Part shown: one piece after another, positions 8,085 to 17,638 of the stretch
Layout: each line of letters begins with the position of its first letter
How positions within the stretch are numbered: position 1 is the stretch's first letter
NCBI RefSeq assembly: GCF_024128855.1
Contig: NZ_JAMYDV010000021.1
Span: forward strand, 1-45,377
Source of the DNA: Rhodovulum tesquicola
GTDB lineage: Bacteria; Pseudomonadota; Alphaproteobacteria; Rhodobacterales; Rhodobacteraceae
Direction of reading: 5' to 3'
Length of the DNA stretch: 45,377 bases
Position numbers and translations under genes: made by a program
Notes under the pieces: generated by a model
The model's database searches: none
Seen by the model: only the letters and a program-made list of their open reading frames with translations
What the model was told of the DNA's origin: nothing

Positions 8085-10199
8085 ATGAGCGATCTTGTTG
8101 CGGTCGAGGAACCCGCGCCGGGCATTCGGCGGCTCGTCTTCGGCAACGGGCCGGCGAACACGATGACGCCCGCGTTGCTGGCGGCGTTGGACACCGGGCT
8201 TGCCGGGGCGCTGGTGGCGCATGGCACCCGTGCGGTGCTGATCTCGGCACGCGGCGGCCGGGTCTTCTCGATGGGGCTGAGCCCGACGGGTGCGGGCGGC
8301 GCCGAGGATGCGGCGTTGCTGCGCGCGATCTGTGCGCGGATCGACGGGGCGCGCGTGCCTGTGGTCGCGCAGGTCGGCGGCATGGCGCTGGGAGGGGGCT
8401 GCGAACTTGCGCTGGCCGCCCATTACCGGGTGGCGCTTTTCACCGCCGAGTTCGGCCTGCCCGACATCGCCATCGGCTTGCCGCCCGCCGCCGGGACCAC
8501 CCAGCGCCTGCCGCGGCTGATCCAACCAGATGCGGCGCTGGATCTCCTGCTGTCCGGGCGGCCTGCGGGGGCGGCGTTGGCGAAACGTCTTGGCCTGGTC
8601 GATGCGGTGGTCGACGGCGATCTCGACGCCGCCGGGCTGCGCTTTGCGCTGGGCCTGATCGAGTTGCGCGCCGGGCCGCGGCCCGCGCCGGCCCGTCCCT
8701 TGCCGCGGTTCGAGGGGGTGCATGCCGCGGTGGCGGCCCGGCGTGCGGCGCTGCCGACGGCGGGACCGGTCGAGGCGCCCGCGCGCGTTCTGGACTGCGT
8801 CGAGGCCGCCGCGATGCTGCCCTACGCGGCCGCGCTGGACTATGAGGCGGCCGCTTTCGAGGATTGCCGCGACAGCGCCGCGGTCCGCGCGCTGCGCCAT
8901 GTCGCGCTGGGCGAGGCCGCGGCGCGGCGGCGTGCGGCGGGCTGGTCACAGGCGGCCCGCCCGGCAGAGACCGTCGGGGTCTGGGGGTGGGGCGCGACGG
9001 CGGCGGGGCTGGCGGCAAGCTTGCTGACCGTGGGCCGGGCGGTGCGACTGGCGGCGCCGGACGAGGGCGCCCTGGCCGAGGCCGTGGCCCGTGTCGAGGC
9101 GATGCTGAGCGCCGCCGGCGCGACGGGTCGCGATGCCTGCTGGTCGCGCCTTTCGGGATCGACCGGCACTGCGGGATTGGCGTCCTGCGGGGTCTTGATC
9201 GAGGCGGGGGCCGGTCCCTGGTCAGAGCGCGAGGCCGGGTTTGCGGCGCTTGCCGGGATCGCGGCGCCCGATGCGGTCCTCGCGGGAACCGGCGCGCTGG
9301 TCACCCCCGCCGGGCTGAGCGCGTGCGGGCACCGACCCGAAGGGACGATCTGGCTGAACCTGCCCGATCTTGTGCCCGAGGCGCGGCTTGCCGAACTGGT
9401 CTGCACGCCCGGGACATCCGAAGCCACGGTTGCGACGCTGGGCAGCCTTGTGCAGTCGATCCAGCGCGTCGCCCTGGTCGCGACCTGCGAAAGCCCGATC
9501 CTGACCGTCCTGATCGGGGCGCTCGAGGCGGCGGATGCGCTGGTCGAGGAGGGCGCCTCGCCCTATGCGGTGGACCGTGTCTTGCGGGACTGGGGGCTTG
9601 GTCACGGACCCTACGAGATCGCCGACCGGCTGGGCCTTCAGACCCTTCTGGCGTTGCGCGCGGGTCTGCCGGGCGGCGCCGATCCCGAGGCGCGGCCGAT
9701 CCTCGTGGCGGGGCAACTGGTCGCGGAGGGCAGGGGCGGGCAGGCGGCTGGGCGGGGCTATTACGCCTATGACGCGCCGGGCGCTGGCGGCCGACCCGAT
9801 CCGGCGCTCGATGCGTTGCTGGCCGAGGGGCGGTCGGTTCTGGGCCGTGTGCCGCGCGCGGTCGCCGACGAGGAGATCCGCGCGCAGGTGCTGGCGGGCA
9901 TGGCGCAGGCCGGGGCGGGGCTGTTGCGGCGGGGCGTGGTGCGCCGGGCGGTCGAGATCGACCTGGCGCTGGTGCATGGGGCGGGGCTTGCGCGCTGGCG
10001 TGGGGGTCCGATGCGCGCGGCGGACGAACGCGGGCTGCTGTGGCTGCGGCGCACGCTGCGGACCATGGCCGACCGGCCGGGCGGCGCCGCGATCTGGACG
10101 CCCGACGCGCTGATCTGCGATCTGATCAAGACCGGCCGACAATTCTGCGATTTCGACGGCAGGGTGGCGGACGCCCCGGTGGCCGTCAGCCCAGAGTGA
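8085..10199 (+). CDS. Divergent enoyl-CoA hydratase / 3-hydroxyacyl-CoA dehydrogenase fusion, probably partly inactive
   Basis: A 704-residue FadB/FadJ-like fusion. The crotonase domain (about 1-190) keeps the GGGCE motif with E107, but the second catalytic glutamate is Asp (D127 in GLPDI) and the oxyanion loop reads PAAGTTQ instead of PGAGGTQ. The dehydrogenase part begins near 297 with G-W-G-ATAA-G in place of GxGxMGxG. The acidic residue that binds NAD ribose is replaced (LAAPDEG), the catalytic His of HFFxP is absent (GTIWLNLPDLV around 420-430), and the GFxxNR Asn is missing. The C-terminal helical domain is recognisable (GRGYYAY). A role in beta-oxidation is therefore doubtful. The end overlaps the convergent gene at 10186. 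Confidence 0.8.
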   Translation: MSDLVAVEEPAPGIRRLVFGNGPANTMTPALLAALDTGLAGALVAHGTRAVLISARGGRVFSMGLSPTGAGGAEDAALLRAICARIDGARVPVVAQVGGMALGGGCELALAAHYRVALFTAEFGLPDIAIGLPPAAGTTQRLPRLIQPDAALDLLLSGRPAGAALAKRLGLVDAVVDGDLDAAGLRFALGLIELRAGPRPAPARPLPRFEGVHAAVAARRAALPTAGPVEAPARVLDCVEAAAMLPYAAALDYEAAAFEDCRDSAAVRALRHVALGEAAARRRAAGWSQAARPAETVGVWGWGATAAGLAASLLTVGRAVRLAAPDEGALAEAVARVEAMLSAAGATGRDACWSRLSGSTGTAGLASCGVLIEAGAGPWSEREAGFAALAGIAAPDAVLAGTGALVTPAGLSACGHRPEGTIWLNLPDLVPEARLAELVCTPGTSEATVATLGSLVQSIQRVALVATCESPILTVLIGALEAADALVEEGASPYAVDRVLRDWGLGHGPYEIADRLGLQTLLALRAGLPGGADPEARPILVAGQLVAEGRGGQAAGRGYYAYDAPGAGGRPDPALDALLAEGRSVLGRVPRAVADEEIRAQVLAGMAQAGAGLLRRGVVRRAVEIDLALVHGAGLARWRGGPMRAADERGLLWLRRTLRTMADRPGGAAIWTPDALICDLIKTGRQFCDFDGRVADAPVAVSPE

Positions 10200-10401
10200 T
10201 CCCGATCACCACCATCATCAGCCCCAGCGCAGACATGCCCAGCGCCGCCATGTTCAGCGCCACGGCCTTTTGCAGGCGGCTACGCAGCTCGTCTTCGGGC
10301 AGGTTCGCGGTGCGCGCGGCCCGCACCTGCAGGATCACCCGAACGATGCCCGCAAGGCCGGCCAGCGAGATCGCCGCCCCGATCCAGATCAGTATCCCCA
10401 T
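10186..10401 (-). CDS. Small two-helix inner-membrane protein
   Basis: A 71-residue hydrophobic protein with two predicted membrane helices (about 3-25 and 45-69) joined by a charged loop (RAARTANLPEDELRSRLQKA). It has no cleavable signal peptide. It is convergent with the FadB-like gene and overlaps its last 14 bases, and it is divergent from gapR across 130 bases. The function is unknown; the balanced hydrophobic pattern and clear codon bias make it a credible gene. Confidence 0.75.
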   Translation of the reverse strand: MGILIWIGAAISLAGLAGIVRVILQVRAARTANLPEDELRSRLQKAVALNMAALGMSALGLMMVVIGITLG

Positions 10402-10531
10402 TGCGCCCTCCGCCTTCGGTCGCCCTTGCGCCTAGTGGATGGGGCGCGGTGGCGCAAGGGGGCAGGGGCTTGCGAAGGCGTGGGCGCGGCGCTAGGTCAG
10501 GCCTCCGACCCGCTTGAGAGGAGCCGCGCCC

Positions 10532-10792
10532 GTGAACGACATGCCCCCCGATACCAGCTATCACGTCACCGCCGACGAACTGCGCCAGTTCATCGAACGC
10601 TATGAGCGGCTGGAGGCCGAGAAGAAGGACATCGCCGACCAGCAGAAGGAGGTGATGGCCGAGGCCAAGGGGCGCGGCTACGACACCAAGGTGATGCGCA
10701 AGATCGTCGCCCTGCGCAAGCGTGACCGCGACGAGATCGCCGAGGAAGAGGCCATGCTGGAACTCTACAAGCAGGCGCTGGGGATGCCGTGA
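10532..10792 (+). CDS. gapR: Nucleoid-associated protein GapR (DUF2312)
   Basis: An 86-residue DUF2312/UPF0335 protein. In Caulobacter, GapR is an essential nucleoid protein that encircles overtwisted DNA and helps replication and transcription. The hallmark segment ERLEAEKKDIADQQKEV, followed by the AKGxGYDTKVMRKIVALRKRD region and the LELYKQALG ending, is present, and the protein is almost entirely helical. The GTG at 10532 has a GAGAGGAG site 9 bases upstream; an ATG at 10541 is the alternative start. Its 3' end lies 36 bases from the convergent sulfotransferase-like gene. Confidence 0.92.
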   Translation: MNDMPPDTSYHVTADELRQFIERYERLEAEKKDIADQQKEVMAEAKGRGYDTKVMRKIVALRKRDRDEIAEEEAMLELYKQALGMP

Positions 10793-10828
10793 CGTCCCGG
10801 CCGGCGATGCCGGGGCGTGTTGGGCGTC

Positions 10829-11704
10829 TCAGGCGGTGACGATCTCGACGCCCTCGATGGAGCCGATCGCATGAAGGTCTTCCTCGTAGCGTTCGGTCAA
10901 CTCGTGGATCAGGTCGTCTGTCCAGCCCGGTGCATGGATTTCCTCGTCCATGGTGTCGGGTAATGCGTATTTGTCGAGAAATGCCGTGACGATGCGGCGG
11001 CGCTGGGCCTCGTTGACGGGCGGGTTCTCGTCGAGATAGGCGCGCAGCCGTTGCATCCCCGCAGGCTGCATGATCGCGTGCAGCAGGTCGTCCGATCCGC
11101 GCAGCGCCGTGTCCTCGGGCAGGCCCGCCATTCGGGTCAGAAGCGCGGGCAGGATCAGCGGCGTATCCTCGTCGCACCAGACCGTCAGCCGCGCCTGCGG
11201 GACGGCGTTGCGGATCCGGCGCACCACGTCCGACCACGCCACCGCGAGCGGGTCGATCCCCGCGACGAAGGCCCGGAAATCCGCTTCGCGCGACTTCGCG
11301 AACAGCGCGGGGATGAAGGTTGCGGGATTGCGGATGCCGAGGAAGAACGCGCAAGGCCGGTCGGGGAAAAGCTGCGAGAGCCAGTGCGCCTTTTCGCCCG
11401 CCATCGGATAGAGCATCCGTTCGCCCAGCACCTTCTGGGGCATGCACAGGAAGGACTGGTTCACGAGGATCAACCGTCTCGGTTCTTCGCCATCCGTCGC
11501 GGCCTCGAGGATCATCTGCTGCATCTCGGGCGTTGCGGGGCGTCCGCGCAGCGAGACCAGCGTCTCGCGCAGGATCGGGCGGTAGCGGCTGGGCCCCGGC
11601 ACGACGATGCCCTGCGCCGAAAGGGTGCCGCGGTTCTTGAGCAGGCATTTCAGAAGCCGGTCGTCATCCGTACAATGGGCGCCGATGTGGTAGACCAGTT
11701 CCAT
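10829..11704 (-). CDS. Sulfotransferase-like protein lacking the PAPS loop
   Basis: A 291-residue cytoplasmic protein. Its start, VYHIGAHCTDDDRLLKCLLK, aligns with the HIGAHKTGTTxLQ opening of bacterial P-loop sulfotransferase-like proteins, but the phosphosulfate-binding K-T-G-T-T is replaced by C-T-D-D-D. The middle region (FFLGIRNPATFIPALF) matches the strand-helix element with the 3'-phosphate-binding Arg (RNP). It is therefore either a non-PAPS relative or a degenerate enzyme. It is divergent from the iron permease across 91 bases. No role is assigned. Confidence 0.65.
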   Translation of the reverse strand: MELVYHIGAHCTDDDRLLKCLLKNRGTLSAQGIVVPGPSRYRPILRETLVSLRGRPATPEMQQMILEAATDGEEPRRLILVNQSFLCMPQKVLGERMLYPMAGEKAHWLSQLFPDRPCAFFLGIRNPATFIPALFAKSREADFRAFVAGIDPLAVAWSDVVRRIRNAVPQARLTVWCDEDTPLILPALLTRMAGLPEDTALRGSDDLLHAIMQPAGMQRLRAYLDENPPVNEAQRRRIVTAFLDKYALPDTMDEEIHAPGWTDDLIHELTERYEEDLHAIGSIEGVEIVTA

Positions 11705-11763
11705 GCTGCCTGTTCCTTGTTATTCTTCATTCTGCTCGGCCGCGATTATACGGCGCGTTCTGG

Positions 11764-11784
11764 ACAGGAAAACGCCTTTCCTGT
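11764..11784. promoter_or_regulatory. Inverted repeat just before the iron permease start
   Basis: ACAGGAAA-N5-TTTCCTGT is a perfect 8+8 inverted repeat ending 11 bases before the ATG at 11796. A TATACG -10-like element lies at about 11748-11753, which would put the repeat in the extreme 5' leader. It could be a repressor operator or an mRNA hairpin that covers the initiation region, since no separate Shine-Dalgarno sequence is visible. The binding factor is unknown. Confidence 0.5.
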
Positions 11785-11795
11785 AACCGCGTTCC

Positions 11796-13475
11796 ATGGC
11801 CGAGCAAATCGCTCAAGATAACCTTTCTCTGGCTGGGCGCTGGCTGCACGCGGTCCTGCGTCTGCGGCCTGATCCCTGGTCGGTGGGTGCCGTGCTGATC
11901 GCGGCGCTGGTGCTGATGCCGATCCTGTCGGTCATGTGGATCGCGGTGACGCCCAAGCAGAATATCTGGCCGCATCTCGTGTCGACGACATTGCCGCGAT
12001 ACATGTGGAATACCGGCGTTCTGATGATCGGAGTGGCGGCACTGGCTTCGGCGGTCGGGGCCGGGGCGGCCTGGTTGATTTCGGTCTATCGTTTTCCGCT
12101 GTCACGCTGGCTGGAATGGCTGTTGCTGCTGCCGCTGGCGATCCCGGCCTATGTGGGCGCCTATGCGCTGGTCGATCTTCTTGAATATGCAGGCCCCGTG
12201 CAGACCGGGCTGCGCCAGGTCTTCGGCTGGCAGAGCGCACCGGACTACTGGTTCCCCGAGGTGCGGTCGCGCGAGGCGGCGGTGCTCGTGCTGGCGGCCG
12301 CGCTTTACCCCTATGTCTACCTGCTGTCCCGCGCGGCCTTTCGCGAGCAGTCGGGCGGTGCCTATGAGGTGGCCCGCGCGCTGGGGGCAGGACCCTTCGC
12401 ACTGTTTCGCCGGGTGGGCCTGCCGCTGGCCCGGCCCGCCATCGCGGCGGGTGCTGCCATCGTGATGATGGAGACGGTGAACGATTTCGGCACGGTCGAG
12501 TATTTCTCGGTCCAGACGCTGACCACGGGGATCTTCTCGGTCTGGTTGCAGGGCGGCAATGCGGGCGGGGCGGCGCAGATCGCGATGGTGATCCTGGTGC
12601 TGATCCTCGTGCTGGTCGCGCTGGAGAAGATCAGCCGGCGCAACCTGCGGTTTCACAACCTGGGCCGGGCGCATCGGCCGCTGGTGCCGGTCCGGCTGAC
12701 CGGGCCTGCGGCCTGGGGCGCTACGTTGGCCTGCGCGCTGCCGGTGGCGGTGGGCTTCGTGTTGCCCGTGGGCGTGATGGCGTCGCACGCGCTTGCCAAT
12801 ACCGGGGCCTGGGTCGATCCCGGGCTGCTGCGGGCGCTGGTCAACACGTTGACCGTCGGCGGGATTGCGGCGGTGGGCACGGTCGCGGCGGGGCTGTTCC
12901 TGGTCTACGCGGTGCGTCTGACCGGGCGGACGCTGCCCAAGCTGCTGCTGCCTGTCACGACGATCGGGTACGCGGCGCCCGGAGCGGTGCTGGGGGTGGG
13001 GCTTCTGATCCCGATGGCGGCGGCCGACAACGCGCTGGCCGATGCGATCGAAGGCGCTTTCGGCGTCGATATCGGCCTTGTGATGACCGGCTCGGCCTTC
13101 GCGATCATCTATGCCTATTGTGTGCGGTTCTTCGCCATCGCGCAGGGCGCGGCGGATGCGGCGATGGGGCGGATCGCGCCCAGCCTGCCGATGGCGGCCC
13201 GCTCGCTGGGCCGGTCGGCGCGCGGCACGCTGACCGCGGTTCACCTGCCGCTGATCCGCACCTCGGTCGGCACCGCGCTGCTGCTGGTTTTCGTCGATTG
13301 CGTCAAGGAACTGCCGGCGACCCTGTTGCTGCGGCCGTTCAACTACAACACGCTGGCCACACGTGTCTATGAAAAGGCCAGCCTGGAGAACCTGGGCGAT
13401 GCGGCGCCCGCGGCGCTTCTGGTCAGCGCGGTGGGCCTGGTGGCGGTGGGCCTGCTGGCGCGGGCGAATCGCTAG
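11796..13475 (+). CDS. Iron(III)-type ABC transporter permease (FbpB/AfuB family)
   Basis: A 559-residue inner-membrane protein with two fused permease halves, about 12 helices in total. Each half carries an EAA loop that contacts the ATPase: ARALGAGPFALFRRVGLPLA in the first and AARSLGRSARGTLTAVHLPL in the second. This is the architecture of the FbpB/SfuB/AfuB ferric-iron permeases. The usual binding protein and ATPase genes are absent on both sides, so it is an orphan here and must pair with components encoded elsewhere. The start at 11796 follows an inverted repeat that may control it. Thiamine or phosphonate permeases share the fold, but the sequence looks like the iron subgroup. Confidence 0.85.
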   Translation: MAEQIAQDNLSLAGRWLHAVLRLRPDPWSVGAVLIAALVLMPILSVMWIAVTPKQNIWPHLVSTTLPRYMWNTGVLMIGVAALASAVGAGAAWLISVYRFPLSRWLEWLLLLPLAIPAYVGAYALVDLLEYAGPVQTGLRQVFGWQSAPDYWFPEVRSREAAVLVLAAALYPYVYLLSRAAFREQSGGAYEVARALGAGPFALFRRVGLPLARPAIAAGAAIVMMETVNDFGTVEYFSVQTLTTGIFSVWLQGGNAGGAAQIAMVILVLILVLVALEKISRRNLRFHNLGRAHRPLVPVRLTGPAAWGATLACALPVAVGFVLPVGVMASHALANTGAWVDPGLLRALVNTLTVGGIAAVGTVAAGLFLVYAVRLTGRTLPKLLLPVTTIGYAAPGAVLGVGLLIPMAAADNALADAIEGAFGVDIGLVMTGSAFAIIYAYCVRFFAIAQGAADAAMGRIAPSLPMAARSLGRSARGTLTAVHLPLIRTSVGTALLLVFVDCVKELPATLLLRPFNYNTLATRVYEKASLENLGDAAPAALLVSAVGLVAVGLLARANR

Positions 13476-13646
13476 GCCCGGCCGCAGGGCGCGATGCCGA
13501 TCCTTGGCAGGCGGCTGGCATAAACCTTACGCAAACCACTTGTGGTCAGGATGGGGGCGCGGGACCGGCGGGCGTCGGCCCGGTCGCGGTCTGGTGGTAT
13601 CGCCGGGCTCCGCGATGGCGCAGCAATCGGGCGAGACGGAATTTCG

Positions 13647-14225
13647 ATGGGAGGGGGGATCGCCAGGCTCGTTCTGACCGCTTTCTTCCTGGGCGTGGGC
13701 GTCGCCCATCCGGCGACAGCCTTCGACTTCCTCGAAGACACCTTTCTCCTCGATGTGCGGGTCGGATCGAACAGATCCTCGGCGGCGCAGGGCCTTCGGA
13801 ATGGTGCGTATGAACTGGCCGACGGGACGCAGGTGGCGTTCTGGAACTGGTATTCGCCCAATATTCCCGAGCTGTCGATGATCGTCCTGACGCAGGTTTC
13901 GGCGGATTTCGGGATTATCTGGGGGCTGAGCACGGGCGAGAAGGCGCCGAAATACCGGATCGATCCGGCCCTTCATATGGGCTTTGTCTACCAGACCCAC
14001 CCGTTCGATGGCGCGACCTTGTCGGTGAAGGTGACCTATCCGGTCGGCGGTCGCCTGAGAGAGTCCGCTTGTGTGGCGGATTACGGCGACATCATGGGCG
14101 TGGTTCCGGTCAATTGCAGGCTGGCGGCAGGCCTGCTGCCGCCAGAGGAGACGCTGAAACACCTGCTGCGCCTGGACGGGCGGCACGATGCCCGGATCAG
14201 CGTGGATTTCGTGATCCGGTTCTGA
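13647..14225 (+). CDS. Secreted protein of unknown function
   Basis: A 192-residue protein with a clear Sec signal peptide (MGGGIARLVLTAFFLGVG, cleavage probably after HPATA). The mature part is rich in aromatic residues and predicted strands (VAFWNWYSPN, FGIIWGLSTGEK, HMGFVYQTHPFDG) and holds two cysteines (SACVAD and VNCRL) that could form a disulfide. The pattern is compatible with a periplasmic or outer-membrane-associated beta protein. I do not recognise the family. The frame is open upstream to a GTG at 13542, but the signal peptide fixes 13647. Its stop codon abuts that of the convergent subtilase. Confidence 0.7.
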   Translation: MGGGIARLVLTAFFLGVGVAHPATAFDFLEDTFLLDVRVGSNRSSAAQGLRNGAYELADGTQVAFWNWYSPNIPELSMIVLTQVSADFGIIWGLSTGEKAPKYRIDPALHMGFVYQTHPFDGATLSVKVTYPVGGRLRESACVADYGDIMGVVPVNCRLAAGLLPPEETLKHLLRLDGRHDARISVDFVIRF

Positions 14226-15113
14226 TCAGCGGATCGAAACCGGGGCGAGCGCCCGGCTGATGCTGGCCTCGCCCCGGCCGTGGAGATCCGCGGAATAGCC
14301 CCGGATCGTGTCCGTGCGCGCCGTGTTCAGGAGCTGGTTGGTGATCTGCGTCGGGTTCGCCTTGGTGAACTTGCTGCCCAGCACCGCCGCGTATCCCGAA
14401 ACGATCGGCGCGGCGAAGGATGTTCCGTAAAGCCCGGTGGTGTTGCCGGTCACGCCCACGACCAGGAACTGGTTCTGCACGGTCGGATTGCTGCCCGCGG
14501 TGTTCGAATACCATGCCAGCGAGGCCGGCCGGTCCACCGAGCCATGCGCGTTCAGAGCGCCGACGAAGATCGCCGATTTCTTGCCGACCAGATCGCGGTT
14601 CAGGTAATCGACCATCCCCGAGGCATTGGCGGCACCCACGGCGATCCCGTCATTTCCGGCGGCCTTGACGATGACGGCCTTCCCGTCCCTTGCGTATTTG
14701 ATGATCGACGTCTCGCGTGCGCTCCAGTTGATTGCCGAATAGCCGTCCTTGGCGATCATGCCGTAGCTCAGATTGAGGGTATTCAGCCCCTTCCGCAACT
14801 TGACCGCCTTGGTATTCGAGAAGTCATGCGTCAGCACGGTTGCCTTCGGCGCCATCATCCCGGCCTCGAGCGCGGTCCATTCCCCGTGGCGAAGCAGTTC
14901 CGTGCGGCCGCGAAGATCGCCATAGATGCCGTAATTGCTGCGGAAATCGTCGATCACGGTGATCGTGGTCTTCTGCCCCTTGTAGCCGAGATTCCAGGCC
15001 TGTCCGATGTCGGAGGGCATCCAGGGACGGACTTCCTGCGCGGAGGCGACCGAGGCGGTCAGCACCAGTGCCGCGGCCTTGAACGCCACCGAAAGAGAGC
15101 GTGGAATTGCCAT
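14226..15113 (-). CDS. Secreted subtilisin-like (S8) serine protease
   Basis: A 295-residue exported protease. A signal peptide (about 1-25, ending SVASA) is followed almost directly by the catalytic domain with no inhibitor-type propeptide. The triad is D55 (ITVIDD), H76 (RHGEWTA, then the APKA strand) and S232 (YGTSFAAP), with oxyanion N154 in AAGNDG. All are present, so it should be active. I chose the ATG at 15113, preceded by GGGGAAAA; a further in-frame ATG at 15170 would put 19 extra residues before the signal peptide. Its stop codon touches that of the convergent secreted protein, a possible substrate or inhibitor. tRNA-Thr lies upstream. Confidence 0.88.
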   Translation of the reverse strand: MAIPRSLSVAFKAAALVLTASVASAQEVRPWMPSDIGQAWNLGYKGQKTTITVIDDFRSNYGIYGDLRGRTELLRHGEWTALEAGMMAPKATVLTHDFSNTKAVKLRKGLNTLNLSYGMIAKDGYSAINWSARETSIIKYARDGKAVIVKAAGNDGIAVGAANASGMVDYLNRDLVGKKSAIFVGALNAHGSVDRPASLAWYSNTAGSNPTVQNQFLVVGVTGNTTGLYGTSFAAPIVSGYAAVLGSKFTKANPTQITNQLLNTARTDTIRGYSADLHGRGEASISRALAPVSIR

Positions 15114-15314
15114 GTCGTTTTTCCCCGTCCTGAACACTCGACCCGTCGTGACCGGGAAGCTTGTTTTCAATGTGGCTCTGCAAGGTCGCTTTCTTGACAG
15201 CGGGCACGCACTGCGCCGGACCGGTTCGTCCGCTTTCCACCCGTCGCGGAACGGTCCGGCGTCATGCGGCGCGATCGCCGGGGGCGGGGGTGTGCCATGT
15301 GCGATGTCGGGAAG

Positions 15315-15389
15315 TGGTGCCGGTGGAGGGATTTGAACCCCCGACCTTCGCTTTACAAGAGCGCTGCACTACCACTGTGCTACACCGGC
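15315..15389 (-). tRNA. tRNA-Thr (anticodon TGT)
   Basis: A standard cloverleaf on the minus strand. The 7-bp acceptor stem GCCGGTG/CACCGGC is perfect, the anticodon loop is CTTGTAA giving UGU (threonine), and the T-arm has GGTTCAAATCC. The discriminator is A and CCA is encoded (15315-15317). The anticodon stem has one terminal mismatch. Confidence 0.96.
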
Positions 15390-15591
15390 CACCTCTGCGA
15401 ATTACTCGCTCGGCCCCGCTGCGGCAAGTCCGTTCTCTGCCGTGGGCGGGTGCTGGGGTGCATGGCGGCGAGGTTGACCGCTGGCAGCCAGGCATCGAGA
15501 GCACCGGGGTGAACCGGCAACCGGGAGGGCTGGGACCGGGGCGGCCGGGATGTCATCCCTGGACGAGGCACGGCTCTGGGTCACGGGCGTG

Positions 15592-15614
15592 AAAGGGGCG
15601 CCCGAAGGCGCCCC
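15592..15614 (-). terminator. Intrinsic terminator of glnBA
   Basis: On the minus strand GGGGCGCC-TTCG-GGCGCCCC is followed by TTT. It is an 8-bp perfect stem with a stable UUCG loop, 30 bases after the glnA stop. The T-run is short. Confidence 0.8.
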
Positions 15615-15643
15615 TCGCTTTCTGCAGCGCCGTCGCGCGCAGG

Positions 15644-17050
15644 TCAGCAGCTGTAATACATCTTGAACTCGACCGGGTGCGGGGTGTGCTCGAAGGCATA
15701 GACCTCTTCCCATTTGAGTTCCATGTAGCCGGCGATCTGGTCCTTGGTGAACACGTCGCCCGCGAGCAGGAAGTCGTGATCCTTGGCAAGGCTGTCCAGC
15801 GCCTCGCGCAGCGATGCGCAGACGGTGGGGATGCCTTCCAGTTCCTCGGGCGGCAGGTCGTAGAGGTTCTTGTCCATCGCCTCGCCCGGGTCGATCTTGT
15901 TCTTGATGCCGTCGAGACCGGCCATCAGGAGTGCCGAGAAGCACAGATAGGGGTTGGCCGACGGGTCGGGGAAACGGGCCTCGACGCGCTTGGCCTTGGG
16001 CGATTCCGTCCACGGGATCCGGATGCAGCCCGAACGGTTGCGGGCCGAATAGGCGCGCAACACGGGGGCCTCGAAGCCGGGGATCAGGCGCTTGTAGGAG
16101 TTGGTGGAGGGGTTGGTGAAGGCGTTCAGCGTCTTGGCGTGCTTCAGCAGGCCGCCGATATACCACAGCGCCTCCTGCGACAGGTCGGCATATTTGTCGC
16201 CCGCGAAGAGCGGCTTGCCGTCCTTCCAGATCGACATGTTGCAGTGCATCCCCGAGCCGTTGTCGCCCGCCATGGGCTTCGGCATGAAGGTCGCGGTCTT
16301 GCCATAGGCCAGCGCCACATTGTGGATGACATACTTGTATTTCTGAAGGTTGTCGGCCTGTTTCTTGAGGCTGTCGAAGATCATGCCCAGCTCGTGCTGG
16401 CAGGTCGCCACCTCGTGGTGGTGCTTGTCGACCTTCATGCCGATCCGCTTCATCGTGGAGAGCATCTCCGAGCGGATGTCCTGTCCCTCGTCCGAGGGGT
16501 TCACCGGGAAATAGCCGCCCTTGTAGGTCGGGCGGTGGGCGAGGTTGCCGCTTTCATATTCGGTGTCGGTGTTCCAGGCGCCATGCTCGACATCCAGCGC
16601 ATAGGCCACCTTGTTCGGGGTGACAGCGTAGCGCACGTCGTCGAAGATGAAGAACTCTGCTTCGGGGCCGAAATAGGCCACATCGCCGATGCCGGAGGAT
16701 TTCAGGTAGGCCTCGGCCTTTTCGGCGGTGCCGCGGGGGTCGCGGTCATAGGGTTCGCCGGTGTCGGGCTCGACCACCGAGCAATGAACGCAAAGCGTCT
16801 TTTCGGCATAGAACGGGTCGAGATAGGCGCTTTCGGTGTCGGGCATGAGTTTCATGTCCGAGGCCTCGATCGACTTCCACCCGGCAATCGACGAGCCGTC
16901 GAACATGAAGCCCTCGTCGAGGAAGTCCTCATCCACCTGGTCGGCCATGACGGTGACATGCTGAAGCTTGCCGCGCGGGTCGGTGAAGCGGATGTCGACA
17001 TATTCGACATCTTCGTCCTTGATGGTCTTGAGAACCTGTTCCTTGCTCAT
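15644..17050 (-). CDS. glnA: Glutamine synthetase type I
   Basis: A 468-residue GSI-beta enzyme that makes glutamine from glutamate, ammonia and ATP as a dodecamer. Visible signatures are the N-terminal latch region with DGSSI (51-55), the metal/ATP segment beginning at [12 protein letters not shown] (128-139), the NGSGMH motif (264-269) and the adenylylation site Y397 in [10 protein letters not shown]397 means the enzyme is switched by GlnE in response to P-II. It lies 74 bases downstream of glnB on the same strand, the classical alphaproteobacterial glnBA operon, and ends at a hairpin terminator. Confidence 0.98.
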   Translation of the reverse strand: MSKEQVLKTIKDEDVEYVDIRFTDPRGKLQHVTVMADQVDEDFLDEGFMFDGSSIAGWKSIEASDMKLMPDTESAYLDPFYAEKTLCVHCSVVEPDTGEPYDRDPRGTAEKAEAYLKSSGIGDVAYFGPEAEFFIFDDVRYAVTPNKVAYALDVEHGAWNTDTEYESGNLAHRPTYKGGYFPVNPSDEGQDIRSEMLSTMKRIGMKVDKHHHEVATCQHELGMIFDSLKKQADNLQKYKYVIHNVALAYGKTATFMPKPMAGDNGSGMHCNMSIWKDGKPLFAGDKYADLSQEALWYIGGLLKHAKTLNAFTNPSTNSYKRLIPGFEAPVLRAYSARNRSGCIRIPWTESPKAKRVEARFPDPSANPYLCFSALLMAGLDGIKNKIDPGEAMDKNLYDLPPEELEGIPTVCASLREALDSLAKDHDFLLAGDVFTKDQIAGYMELKWEEVYAFEHTPHPVEFKMYYSC

Positions 17051-17124
17051 TGGACCGTATTTCCCTTCTTGCTGGGTTGATCGTTACGCGCCGGGAAGCG
17101 ACCCCGGCGGGTCAGTCGGTATGC

Positions 17125-17604
<480 letters not shown>

Positions 17605-17638
17605 CTAGGGCGGTTTGGGAACGGCGGTGCCGCTTTCG

